Shown piece by piece: positions 35,841-44,023 of a stretch of 64,000 nucleotides of DNA. A model generated the notes under the pieces. That model did not search any database, had not been told where the DNA came from, and saw only the letters and a program-made list of their open reading frames with translations. The DNA is from Parasutterella secunda (lineage in GTDB: Bacteria; Pseudomonadota; Gammaproteobacteria; Burkholderiales; Burkholderiaceae_F). The first letter of the stretch is position 1, and each line of letters starts with the position of its first letter. Location of the stretch: NCBI RefSeq assembly GCF_016901835.1, contig NZ_JACJKX010000008.1, positions 1-64,000 of the forward strand, in the 5' to 3' direction. A program made the position numbers and the translations under genes.

Positions 35841-37259
35841 ATGTTCAAATTCTTCGGACGTGTTCAGGAACTCAACACATTAGAAACTGCCTACCAATCC
35901 GATCAGGCTGAGCTTGTTGTACTTTATGGGCGCCGCCGCATCGGAAAGACTTCTTTGCTGTCGAAATTCTGTCAAGACAAGCCTTCGTTGTATTACTCTG
36001 CCAAACAAGTCAGCGATCCGATTCAATTACAAGATTTCAGTCGACGTGTCATTGCTGCGGGAGCGCCATTAGGGCGGTATGTTTCAAGTTTTGAAACTTG
36101 GGAGACAGCCTTTGAGCAATGTTCTGAACTGGCCGGCAAGGAAAAATTCCTCCTGATTTTGGATGAGTTTCCTTATATGGTGCAAGGCAATCCATCTCTT
36201 GCATCATTGCTTCAGCACTTATGGGATCACAAATTAAGTCAGAAAAATCTGATGATCGTTCTTTGCGGCAGTTCCATGTCGTTCATGGAAAAAGAGGTTT
36301 TGGGAGAAAAGAGTCCTCTGTATGGACGAGCCACTCGTACCATTAAATTAAGTAACATGGGTTATTCGGAAGCCATGGAATTTTTTCCTAACTTCAGTAC
36401 CCGCGACAAAATTCTTTCATACGCTGTTTTAGGCGGCTCTCCCTATTGTTTAAGCTGTTTTGATGACAGCAACTCACTCAAAAAAAATATCATTGAAACA
36501 ATTCTGAGCCCTAGCGGCCGGCTGTGGGATTATCCTGCTACTCTCATTCACCAAGAATGCCGAGATCCTTCCCGGTACAACGACATACTGACCGCGGTAG
36601 CTTGTGGGGCGACAAAATTTTCTGAAATAGTTTCCAAAACGGAAATCCTTTCTGCCAATCTCCCTAGATTTTTGAGTAGCCTTGAAGAAATGGGGTTTAT
36701 CAGACGAGAATTTTCCATTGACATACCTGTTAAACAGAAGACGATCAGGCAAAGAGGGTTATATCGACTTGGGGATCCGTTCATCAGTTTTTGGTATCGC
36801 TACGTTTGGTCCAATCTTGATCTATTAACGATGGGAGGGGCGGAGCAACTATGGGAACACTTGATTGAGCCTGAGCTCAATGAGGTTGCCTCATTTCCTT
36901 TCGAAGATATCTGTCGGCAATATTTGTGGGCTCAAAACGCAAAAAATGACTTGCCGTTTCTGGCTAGAAATATCGGTCGTTGGTGGAATAAGTCCTCTGA
37001 AATCGATCTTTTAGCAACATCTTTTGATGGAAACAGCGGACTGTTCGGTGAGTGTAAATTCAAAAATTCTCCAATGACTTTGCGAGATTACTTTGCTTTG
37101 AAACAAAAAGCTGAAGAGCTTCATTTCGATGAAAAATACTTCGTGCTCTTTTCACTCTCGGGTTTTTCTCCCGAATTGAAACAACTGGCACAAAATTCGG
37201 AAGAAGGACTCCGCCTGGTTGATGCTGAAGAATTGTTAAACAACAAACCGAATCAATAG
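35841..37259 (+). CDS. AAA ATPase with winged helix and DUF234/PD-(D/E)XK-like domain (copy 2)
   Basis: The 472-residue paralogue of the 15462-16871 gene starts MFKFFGRVQELNTLETAY. Walker A is GRRRIGKT (30-37), Walker B FLLILDEFPYM, then MIVLCGSSMSFMEKE. A winged-helix region follows (GATKFSEIVSKTEILSANL, then PRFLSSLEEMGFIRREF). The C-terminal nuclease-like motif is WWNKSSEIDLLA...GLFGECKF. It differs from copy 1 mainly in the winged-helix recognition segment. The array of short palindromes directly upstream has a different sequence from that of copy 1. The biological role is unknown. Confidence 0.8.
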   Translation: MFKFFGRVQELNTLETAYQSDQAELVVLYGRRRIGKTSLLSKFCQDKPSLYYSAKQVSDPIQLQDFSRRVIAAGAPLGRYVSSFETWETAFEQCSELAGKEKFLLILDEFPYMVQGNPSLASLLQHLWDHKLSQKNLMIVLCGSSMSFMEKEVLGEKSPLYGRATRTIKLSNMGYSEAMEFFPNFSTRDKILSYAVLGGSPYCLSCFDDSNSLKKNIIETILSPSGRLWDYPATLIHQECRDPSRYNDILTAVACGATKFSEIVSKTEILSANLPRFLSSLEEMGFIRREFSIDIPVKQKTIRQRGLYRLGDPFISFWYRYVWSNLDLLTMGGAEQLWEHLIEPELNEVASFPFEDICRQYLWAQNAKNDLPFLARNIGRWWNKSSEIDLLATSFDGNSGLFGECKFKNSPMTLRDYFALKQKAEELHFDEKYFVLFSLSGFSPELKQLAQNSEEGLRLVDAEELLNNKPNQ

Positions 37260-37269
37260 CGGCCAAAGC

Positions 37270-38370
37270 TCAAATCCAGTCTTTCTGTCGAAAGCTTTTC
37301 AGTACACGAACAAAAGCTCTCATTTCTTGCGGTGTTCCCAACGTGACCCGACTGTAGCCAACTGCCGGCGCAAACTCTCGACCGACAAAAACGTGTGCCT
37401 GAGCCATCCGTTCTTTGTAGAGCTGATGTTCACCTTTGATTTTGTGGAAAATGAAATTCGCTTCAGAAGGAAGGTAACGGATGCCCAATTCGTCCAGTGT
37501 ATCCGTCACGATTTTTCTGGCGAGATTCGTGCTTTGAAGACTTCTTTCGAAAAATGCTTCGTCCTTTAAGCTTGCCAGGGCTGCCACGGCACCCGCAACG
37601 TTGAGATTGTCAATCGAGACAAAGTTTCTGATCATGGCCGCCGTTTTTGCATCGGCTAAACCATAGCCCACGCGCAGACCAGCCATCGCATAAATCTTTG
37701 AGAAAGTCCTTGTTACCACTACATTTGGTGAACCTGTTTTGACGTTTTCTACGGCACTTCTAAAAGCCGGATCCGTCACAAATTCTGCATACGCCTCATC
37801 AACGATAAAAGCCGTACGGCTGTTTTCCTGATGCAACCAAGGATTCAAAACCGAAGCCTGCGTAATCGTTGCGGTCGGATTATTCGGATTGCAGAGGTAG
37901 ACAATAGAAAAACCATCAAAGCCATCGGCTTGAGCCTTCATGGCTTCCAGATCAATAGCCAAAGATCCTTGAGTTAAAGGAACTTTGACGACACTGATTC
38001 CTAAGGATGAGGCGTAAAGCTCTGCAAAATCAAATGTCGGATCGGGTACGATGAGCTGCACGGGCTCGACACGTTTTTGTGCCGCAAAGCTGAAGGCTTC
38101 AATCGTCGCTTGAATGATTTCGGATGATCCATTTCCTAAAACAACCTGCCTTTCATTCAAATCAAATTTAGCCGCAATCGCCTCAGCAAGCTCCGAGCGC
38201 AACGCATCAGGATAGCGAAATGCACCATCGAGACACCGAATCACTGCCTCTTTGGCCAAATCTGACATGCCAAGCGAATTTTCGTTAAAGTTCAAAAGCA
38301 AAGGCGCCTTCTCGGACGGAATAAATTCCTCGTCTGCCGCTAAAGCCTTTGCTCTTAAAACACTGCCCAT
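37270..38370 (-). CDS. PLP-dependent aminotransferase, histidinol-phosphate aminotransferase-like
   Basis: The 366-residue fold-type I aminotransferase resembles HisC. LLNFNENSLGMS is an N-terminal substrate segment, YPDALRSELAEAIA the usual second block, and GNGSSEIIQATIEAF binds the cofactor. VYLCNPNNPT and the PLP-lysine motif TRTFSKIYAMAGLRVGYGLA follow. No his genes are adjacent, so it may act on another amino acid (for example an aromatic amino acid or a phosphonate or phosphate substrate). It is convergent with the ATPase gene (10 bp between stops). Confidence 0.85.
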   Translation of the reverse strand: MGSVLRAKALAADEEFIPSEKAPLLLNFNENSLGMSDLAKEAVIRCLDGAFRYPDALRSELAEAIAAKFDLNERQVVLGNGSSEIIQATIEAFSFAAQKRVEPVQLIVPDPTFDFAELYASSLGISVVKVPLTQGSLAIDLEAMKAQADGFDGFSIVYLCNPNNPTATITQASVLNPWLHQENSRTAFIVDEAYAEFVTDPAFRSAVENVKTGSPNVVVTRTFSKIYAMAGLRVGYGLADAKTAAMIRNFVSIDNLNVAGAVAALASLKDEAFFERSLQSTNLARKIVTDTLDELGIRYLPSEANFIFHKIKGEHQLYKERMAQAHVFVGREFAPAVGYSRVTLGTPQEMRAFVRVLKSFRQKDWI

Positions 38371-38641
38371 TGCAATTGATTCCTTTCAAGTATTGCGTTT
38401 TGCCTTGCATGATGGCTTTGAAAAGTTTAATAGTTCTGCTCGAAAAATTTCAAACTGATGCTTGGCCGACAAATTATCCAAATAACATAATAATTTCAAA
38501 CAGTTATTAACTTATCTTTTGAATGTTTTTGTCGCCGGAAGGTTCTCCTGATGGTCAAAGCAGTACACCACAGCAGTATTTGCACTAAAATGCGTTTGCT
38601 CAAAAACGCTAACCGCGCGAAAAATAAGAAAGAATTCCAAG
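38371..38641. other. Intergenic region before feoAB, no gene
   Basis: The 271 bp between divergent genes are AT-rich and should hold promoters for the aminotransferase and for the ferrous-iron transporter. I looked for a 19-bp Fur box and found no convincing match; the AATAAC...GTTATT half-sites near 38480-38505 are too weak to call. Confidence 0.4.
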
Positions 38642-40996
38642 ATGCCCGTTACTTTGAATGATTTGCCGATCGGTCGCAGTGCGACCGTTGAATCCGTCGG
38701 TGCCTCAGGCGCCCTGCGTCAACACTTTCTGGATATGGGATTAATCCCCCAGGCCACCGTTACGATGGTTAAACGCGCCCCCATGGGCGATCCGATTGAA
38801 GTCCGTATCAGAAGTTATGAACTGACCCTTCGAGTAGCGGAGGCTCAGGCGATCACTATTACCAATATTCGTGAGCCGGAACCGATTAAGTCTCAAACCC
38901 AAGCGGTTGAGGAAATTTCGCACCCTGGTTACGGTGAAGGCGGTAAATTTCACGAAAAGAAAACCGAAAAGCCGTTACCTGAAGGAAAAGTTCTCACCTT
39001 TGCGCTTGCGGGTAATCAAAACTGCGGCAAAACCACCCTTTTTAATAAGCTTACCGGTTCCAATCAACACGTCGGCAATTTCCCCGGCGTAACGGTCGAT
39101 CGTAAAGATGGCAGTATCATCGGGCACTCTGAAACCCTGGTCACGGACTTGCCGGGCATTTATTCTCTTTCGCCTTACACGAACGAAGAAATCGTCTCGC
39201 GTGAATTTATTCTCAAAGAAAATCCCGATGCCATCATCAACATTGTGGATGCGACCAACATTGAAAGAAACCTGTATCTGACGATGCAGTTAATGGAGTT
39301 GGGCCGCCCCATGGTTTTGGCTCTGAACATGATGGATGAGGTGTGGGCTAACGGAGGCTCGGTGCGTGTGAACGAAATGGAGGCACTCCTTGGGATGCCG
39401 GTCGTGCCGATTTCAGCAAGCCGCGGCGAAGGCATTGAAGAATTAATTGACCACGCGATTCACGTAGCGAAGTACCAGGAACCCCCGACAGTTCAGGACT
39501 TTTGTGACTCAAGTGACCATGGCGGCGCCGTGCACCGGTGTCTTCACAGCATCATGCATATCATCGAAGACCATGCACAAAAGGCCAATATTCCGCTTCG
39601 TTTTGCGGCAAGCAAAATCGCAGAAGGCGACGCGCTCATCATGGATCAGCTCGATCTGGACATCAATGAAAAGCGCACCATCGCTCACATTATCAAGCAG
39701 CTTGAAGCCGAACGCGGTCTGGACCGGGCTGCAGCCATTGCCGATATGCGCTTTTCTTTTATCGACAAGGTCTGCGCACAAACCGTGGTCAAACCCAGAA
39801 TCAGTCGTGAGCACATCAGAAGTCTTGCCATTGACGAGATTTTGACCGGTCGCTTGACGGCCATTCCGGCCTTTATTGCCATCATGGCACTGGTCTTCTG
39901 GCTCACATTTAACGTGATCGGCGTATGGTTAAGCGACGCACTGGATTGGGCAATCGGCTTGGCTACGGAACAGACCGATGCAGCACTCACTGCTTTAAAC
40001 GTCAATGCCTCCATCCATTCGCTCATCATTGATGCCATCTTCAATGGCGTGGGTAGTGTCTTGAGTTTTCTGCCTACCATCGTCGTCCTCTTTTTCTTCC
40101 TGTCCTTTCTCGAAGACAGCGGTTACATGGCGCGCGTAGCGTTTGTGATGGACACGCTTTTAAGACGAATCGGCCTGTCCGGCCGAAGCATTGTGCCGAT
40201 GTTAATCGGTTTCGGCTGTACGGTTCCGGGCGTCATGGCTAGCCGCACGCTCCCTTCAGAGCGAGACCGAAAGATGACGATTTTGCTCACCCCCTTTATG
40301 AGCTGCTCGGCAAAATTGCCCATCTACGCATTTTTCGTCGCGGCCTTTTTCCCGGGCGAAGGTGCACTTATCATGATTAGTCTTTACGTGTTGGGGATTA
40401 TCGTAGCTGTCATTTTGGGCTACCTTATGAAAAACACGGTCTTTAAGGGCGAAGCAGTGCCCTTTGTGATGGAGTTGCCCAACTATCGGCTACCCGGCGC
40501 TAAAAACGTGATGCTCTTGCTCTGGGACAAAGCCAAGGACTTTTTACAGCGTGCCTTTACCGTGATTTTTGTGGCAACGATTGTCATTTGGTTCTTACAG
40601 ACTTTTGACTTTCAACTCAATCCGGTTGAGAACTCTCAAAGCAGTATCCTGGCGGTTGTGGCGGGCTGGATTTCCCCCATTTTCGCGCCCCTGGGCTTTG
40701 ACGATTGGCGCATTACGACTGCATTGATCGGTGGCTTTATGGCTAAGGAAAGTGTCGTGAGTAGCCTCTCCGTTCTGTTCGGTTCCACCGAAGCACTCAC
40801 CGCTGCTTTAAGCACTCTGACAGCCTTAGCACTGTTGGTGTTTTGCCTGCTCTATACCCCGTGTGTGGCTTCAATTGCGACGATTAAACGAGAATTGGGC
40901 GGCCAGTGGGCTGTCGGCGTAGCACTTTTTCAATGCGTGATCGCCTGGATTGTCGCTTTTATTGTTCGGCTCATCGGATTGGTGCTAGGATATTAA
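38642..40996 (+). CDS. feoB: Ferrous iron transporter, FeoA-FeoB fusion
   Basis: The 784-residue protein imports Fe2+ across the inner membrane. Residues 1-80 form an SH3-like FeoA domain (TLNDLPIGRSATVESV...HFLDMGLIPQ). A linker follows, then the FeoB G-protein: G1 GNQNCGKT (134-141), G2 NFPGVTVD, G3 DLPGIYSL, G4 LNMMDE, and a GDI region. The membrane part carries two Gate-type halves, including GFGCTVPGVMASRTLPSERDRKMTILLTPFMSCSAKLPIY with the conserved Cys. FeoA is normally a separate polypeptide, so here the two are joined. A Cys-rich partner gene follows 29 bp later. Confidence 0.95.
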   Translation: MPVTLNDLPIGRSATVESVGASGALRQHFLDMGLIPQATVTMVKRAPMGDPIEVRIRSYELTLRVAEAQAITITNIREPEPIKSQTQAVEEISHPGYGEGGKFHEKKTEKPLPEGKVLTFALAGNQNCGKTTLFNKLTGSNQHVGNFPGVTVDRKDGSIIGHSETLVTDLPGIYSLSPYTNEEIVSREFILKENPDAIINIVDATNIERNLYLTMQLMELGRPMVLALNMMDEVWANGGSVRVNEMEALLGMPVVPISASRGEGIEELIDHAIHVAKYQEPPTVQDFCDSSDHGGAVHRCLHSIMHIIEDHAQKANIPLRFAASKIAEGDALIMDQLDLDINEKRTIAHIIKQLEAERGLDRAAAIADMRFSFIDKVCAQTVVKPRISREHIRSLAIDEILTGRLTAIPAFIAIMALVFWLTFNVIGVWLSDALDWAIGLATEQTDAALTALNVNASIHSLIIDAIFNGVGSVLSFLPTIVVLFFFLSFLEDSGYMARVAFVMDTLLRRIGLSGRSIVPMLIGFGCTVPGVMASRTLPSERDRKMTILLTPFMSCSAKLPIYAFFVAAFFPGEGALIMISLYVLGIIVAVILGYLMKNTVFKGEAVPFVMELPNYRLPGAKNVMLLLWDKAKDFLQRAFTVIFVATIVIWFLQTFDFQLNPVENSQSSILAVVAGWISPIFAPLGFDDWRITTALIGGFMAKESVVSSLSVLFGSTEALTAALSTLTALALLVFCLLYTPCVASIATIKRELGGQWAVGVALFQCVIAWIVAFIVRLIGLVLGY

Positions 40997-41025
40997 CTGA
41001 GAATGGTTTTCAATAAGGTTGAATC

Positions 41026-41223
41026 ATGAACGGTATCAGTTGGTTGCTTTTGATATTGATTGTCCTGGCAGTCATTTGGGTGATTGTTTTCAAAATGAAG
41101 AATCGCTCAAGCGGCGACTGCGGCTGCGGGTGCTCATCGTGCCATACGGGCCGCAAGAAAACCTCCGATTGTTGCAGCACTAAAAGCGAGCAAATTATTC
41201 ATATTCAAAAAATGGGACGTTGA
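41026..41223 (+). CDS. FeoB-associated Cys-rich membrane protein
   Basis: The 65-residue protein has one N-terminal hydrophobic helix (WLLLILIVLAVIWVIVFKM) and a cysteine-rich tail (CGCGCSSCHTG, then CC). Small proteins of this kind are regularly encoded after feoB and are thought to replace FeoC or act as iron chaperones. The cytoplasmic cysteines could bind iron. It is the last gene of the operon. Confidence 0.85.
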   Translation: MNGISWLLLILIVLAVIWVIVFKMKNRSSGDCGCGCSSCHTGRKKTSDCCSTKSEQIIHIQKMGR

Positions 41224-41241
41224 TCGCTTAACATTGAACGC

Positions 41242-41280
41242 AAAAAGGTGCAGGCGCTGTCTGTGCCTTTTTTGTTTTTT
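41242..41280 (+). terminator. Terminator of the feo operon
   Basis: AAAAAGGTGCAG pairs with CTGTGCCTTTTT (two wobble pairs) around a GCGCTGT loop, followed by a T-rich run through 41280. It lies 18 bases after the small Cys-rich gene. Confidence 0.85.
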
Positions 41281-41440
41281 TCTTGGTTTGAACTGATCAA
41301 GTTGACCGATATTCAGATTCGTTGCAAACATTCTTCCTCCCTGTGTTCTTTGTCAAAGAGTGCTTGTCGGAATTCGCCAAATACTGTGAAAGGCTTTAAA
41401 ATTAAAGACTTCATTTCGCTATATTTTTTGAGACAATCAT

Positions 41441-43519
41441 ATGTCCACGACGGAAAACAAAGAAAACGGTGCACAGGTCACCAACTTTATTCGAAATATC
41501 ATTGATGAAGACTTGGCTCGTAACGCCAACCGCCCCCGTTTGTGGTGCGGCCATCCTGCTCCTTATGCAGAGCAGGCCCAAAACGGTCAGGAAGATCCGG
41601 CCCGAATCCGTACGCGTTTTCCGCCCGAACCCAATGGCTATCTGCATATTGGTCACGCCAAGAGTATCTGCCTGAATTTCGGTTTGGCTCGTGACTACGG
41701 CGGCTACTGCCACATGCGCTTTGACGATACCAATCCGGTCAAGGAAGACCAGGAGTACGTCGACTCCATTAAAGAGTCGGTGCAATGGTTGGGCTTTGAT
41801 TGGAAGCACGGCGAAGAAAATAATCTCTACTTCGCAAGCGACTACTTCCAGTGGATGTACGACTGCGCAGAGCACCTCGTGAAGACCGGCTTTGCCTACG
41901 TCGACGAACAAACCCCTGAAGAAATGCATGCCAATCGCGGCACTTTGACCGAACCGGGAAAGAACTCCCCCTATCGTGACCGCCCGATTGAAGAAAACCT
42001 TCGTCTTTTCCGCGAAATGCGCGACGGTAAGCACGCCGAAGGTTCCATGGTGGTTCGTGCCAAGATTGATATGGCAAGCCCCAACATCAACCTGCGTGAC
42101 CCGGCAATCTATCGTATCCGCTTTGCCGAACACCATCGCACGGGCAACAAGTGGTGCATCTACCCGATGTACACCTTTGCTCACCCAATCGAAGATACGC
42201 TTGAAAACATCACCCACTCCATTTGCACGCTTGAATTCGAAGACCAACGCGCGTTCTACGATTGGGCGCTTGAACGCTCCATCCCCGTTTTGCGCGGACC
42301 GCAATTTGAAGAAGCCAAGGCTATTCTTTTGCAAATGAGTAAGGGCGAAGATCCCCGAGCCCTCGCATTCATGCGTGCTTGCTACCAGCATCGCAATAAA
42401 CTCGGCTTGAGTGCTCCGGAAAAAGCGTTGGCTGAAATTCTCGATGCCTGGAGTGACAATCTGGGACCGGAAAAGCTCATGGGCATCCGCGCAGAATCTT
42501 TCTGGGCTTTGCTCTTGACTCAGCCCGAACACTACACGCCGCTTTTGCAAGCCGCGCTTGATGTGGTGCGCCCGAACTTCTTCTTGCTATCGCACCAATA
42601 TGAATTTAATCGTCTGAACCTCTCGCACGTGGTGGTGAGTAAGCGCAAACTCATCCAACTCGTCAAAGAAAACCTCGTGAGCGGTTGGGATGATCCGCGT
42701 ATGCCGACAATTTTCGGCTTGCGCCGCAGAGGCTACACCCCCGAAGCCATTCAGCTTTTTGCCGAACGTTGCGGCGTCTCCCGTGTGGCAGGCGGCTTAA
42801 TCGACTACTCGGTTCTCGAAGCCTGTCTGCGTGAAGATCTCGAAGGCCGCGCTATGCGCCGTATCGGTGTGGTGCATCCCTTAAAGCTCATTATCGACAA
42901 CTATCCTGAAAATCAAACCGAAACGCTCACGGCTCCGAACCATCCGCAAAAGCCGGAATTGGGCACGCGCGAACTCACTTTCTCTCGTGAACTCTGGATT
43001 GATGAAAGCGATTTTGCCGAAGTGCCGCCCAAGGGCTATCGCCGTCTGACGATTCCTGCTGACGGCTCTGAAGCCAAACCGGTTCGTCTGCGCTATGCCT
43101 ACGTTGTGGTACCGACCTCGGTTGATAAGGATGAAAACGGCAAGGTCATCGCCGTTCACTGCCGCTATCTGCCTGAAACGAAAAGCGGCAGCGCGGGCTC
43201 TGAAGCCGTTAAGACCAAGGCTGCGATTCACTTTGTCGATGCAAAGACTGCCGTTAAGGCCGAGTTCCGTCTCTATGACCGACTCTTTGCCGTGGCGCAG
43301 CCCGATGCAGTCGATGCTGACTACCGTACGCTTTTAAATCCTGATAGCCTCAAAGTGGTTGAAGGTTATATTGAACCGGCACTGGCAACAGCCCAACCCG
43401 ATGAAAAGTTCCAATTGGAACGCACGGGCTACTTTGTGGCTGATCGAATCGATCACAAGCCCGAGCATCCGGTCTTTAACCTCTCGGTGGGTTTAAAAGA
43501 AAATAAAATGAAAAAATAA
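41441..43519 (+). CDS. glnS: Glutaminyl-tRNA synthetase with an insertion in the catalytic domain
   Basis: The 692-residue class I synthetase charges tRNA-Gln. The HIGH motif is in PPEPNGYLHIGHAKS (HIGH at 69-72), RFDDTNP follows, and the KMSKS equivalent is VVSKRK (about 398-403). GLRRRGYTPEAIQLF and two C-terminal beta-barrel anticodon domains are normal. E. coli GlnRS has 554 residues. Most of the excess is a block of about 100 residues (about 282-384, EEAKAILLQMSKGED to FFLLSH) between LERSIPV and HQYEFNRLNLSH, where E. coli continues directly. It is in frame and helical in character, so it is a genuine insertion in the domain that contacts the acceptor stem and KMSKS loop. Confidence 0.95.
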   Translation: MSTTENKENGAQVTNFIRNIIDEDLARNANRPRLWCGHPAPYAEQAQNGQEDPARIRTRFPPEPNGYLHIGHAKSICLNFGLARDYGGYCHMRFDDTNPVKEDQEYVDSIKESVQWLGFDWKHGEENNLYFASDYFQWMYDCAEHLVKTGFAYVDEQTPEEMHANRGTLTEPGKNSPYRDRPIEENLRLFREMRDGKHAEGSMVVRAKIDMASPNINLRDPAIYRIRFAEHHRTGNKWCIYPMYTFAHPIEDTLENITHSICTLEFEDQRAFYDWALERSIPVLRGPQFEEAKAILLQMSKGEDPRALAFMRACYQHRNKLGLSAPEKALAEILDAWSDNLGPEKLMGIRAESFWALLLTQPEHYTPLLQAALDVVRPNFFLLSHQYEFNRLNLSHVVVSKRKLIQLVKENLVSGWDDPRMPTIFGLRRRGYTPEAIQLFAERCGVSRVAGGLIDYSVLEACLREDLEGRAMRRIGVVHPLKLIIDNYPENQTETLTAPNHPQKPELGTRELTFSRELWIDESDFAEVPPKGYRRLTIPADGSEAKPVRLRYAYVVVPTSVDKDENGKVIAVHCRYLPETKSGSAGSEAVKTKAAIHFVDAKTAVKAEFRLYDRLFAVAQPDAVDADYRTLLNPDSLKVVEGYIEPALATAQPDEKFQLERTGYFVADRIDHKPEHPVFNLSVGLKENKMKK

Positions 43520-43538
43520 TTGACGTTAGATCGACATC

Positions 43539-43574
43539 AAAGCTCTGCATGGAAATTTCCGGCAGAGCTTTTTT
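43539..43574 (+). terminator. Terminator after glnS
   Basis: AAAGCTCTGC pairs with GCAGAGCTTT across a 13-base loop that itself contains the GGAAATTTCC palindrome, followed by TTT. It lies about 20 bases after the glnS stop. Confidence 0.88.
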
Positions 43575-43712
43575 CTTTCTGAAAGAAAATTTCGAAGAAC
43601 TAAGCAAAAGCGCTCATCAATCGTCAAATCCCTTATTGAAAGGACATCTGTTTTCTTCTAAGCTATCTCCATCTCTTTCGAGATTTCAATTTTTAGAGCA
43701 TAGGAATCAAAC

Positions 43713-43823
43713 ATGGACATCGCTTTTGAACACAAGCCTAGCAGCCCGACCGCTTCGACGGCCGTGTCTGTTGTCGGCAGTGAATTCGAAATGCGAATGT
43801 GCATGATGACGATGGTGCTCTAA
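43713..43823 (+). CDS. Methionine-rich leader peptide upstream of metNIQ
   Basis: A 36-codon ORF starts at ATG 43713 with AGGAA at proper spacing (TAGGAATCAAACATG). It begins MDIAFEHKPSSPTASTAV and ends EMRMCMMTMVL, then TAA. Five of the last ten residues are Met (codons 27, 29, 31, 32 and 34), plus one Cys. The ORF ends 200 bp before metN, the methionine importer ATPase. Such codon runs mark leader peptides that sense charged tRNA. A TTGAAA (43636) and TAAGCT (43659) with 17-bp spacing form a possible promoter. No function of its own is expected. Confidence 0.6.
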   Translation: MDIAFEHKPSSPTASTAVSVVGSEFEMRMCMMTMVL

Positions 43824-44023
43824 GGACCTTCGGAGCACCGCGCTCCGCAAAAAATATCGTTCGGAAGGTCTCAATACGAACGATGTTTCAGCCCCAACTC
43901 ATTTGAAAATTAATTAAACGTCACACCAAAATTTTTGGTATTGAGACTCCGACCTTTAAGCGGTTGAATGACGACAAAAACAAGTTTGATGCGTCTGCAT
44001 CCGGTGTGACCGAAGGATTACGG
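43824..44023 (+). promoter_or_regulatory. Structured leader RNA of metNIQ
   Basis: Downstream of the leader ORF several stems are possible. CGGAGC/GCTCCG (43831-43847) is a local hairpin. GGACCTTC (43824-43831) can pair with GAAGGTCT (43864-43871). A 12-pair stem, 43852-43863 with 43877-43888 (core ATCGTTCG/CGAACGAT), has the second GAAGGTC in its loop, so the two can form a pseudoknot. GTCTCAATAC (43868-43877) is perfectly complementary to GTATTGAGAC (43938-43947) and excludes the GGACCTTC pairing. No U-tract terminator follows any stem, so control may act on translation or Rho. metN's own AAGGA and ATG lie at the end (44024). Confidence 0.5.

Noticed and set aside
38460-38520. Fur box upstream of feoAB
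   Set aside because: AT-rich half-sites only; no 19-bp match good enough to call by eye.
41411-42550. 379-codon minus-strand ORF antisense to glnS
   Set aside because: It mirrors the glnS frame and has no recognisable motif; length reflects codon bias of glnS.
43549-43806. 85-codon plus-strand ORF after glnS
   Set aside because: It overlaps the glnS terminator, has no ribosome site or recognisable protein character, and overlaps in another frame the better-supported Met-rich leader ORF.
43824-43947. Known SAM or SAH riboswitch upstream of metN
   Set aside because: The stems and unpaired sequences do not match the conserved cores I know for SAM-I, SAM-II or SAH elements; reported instead as an unassigned structured leader.
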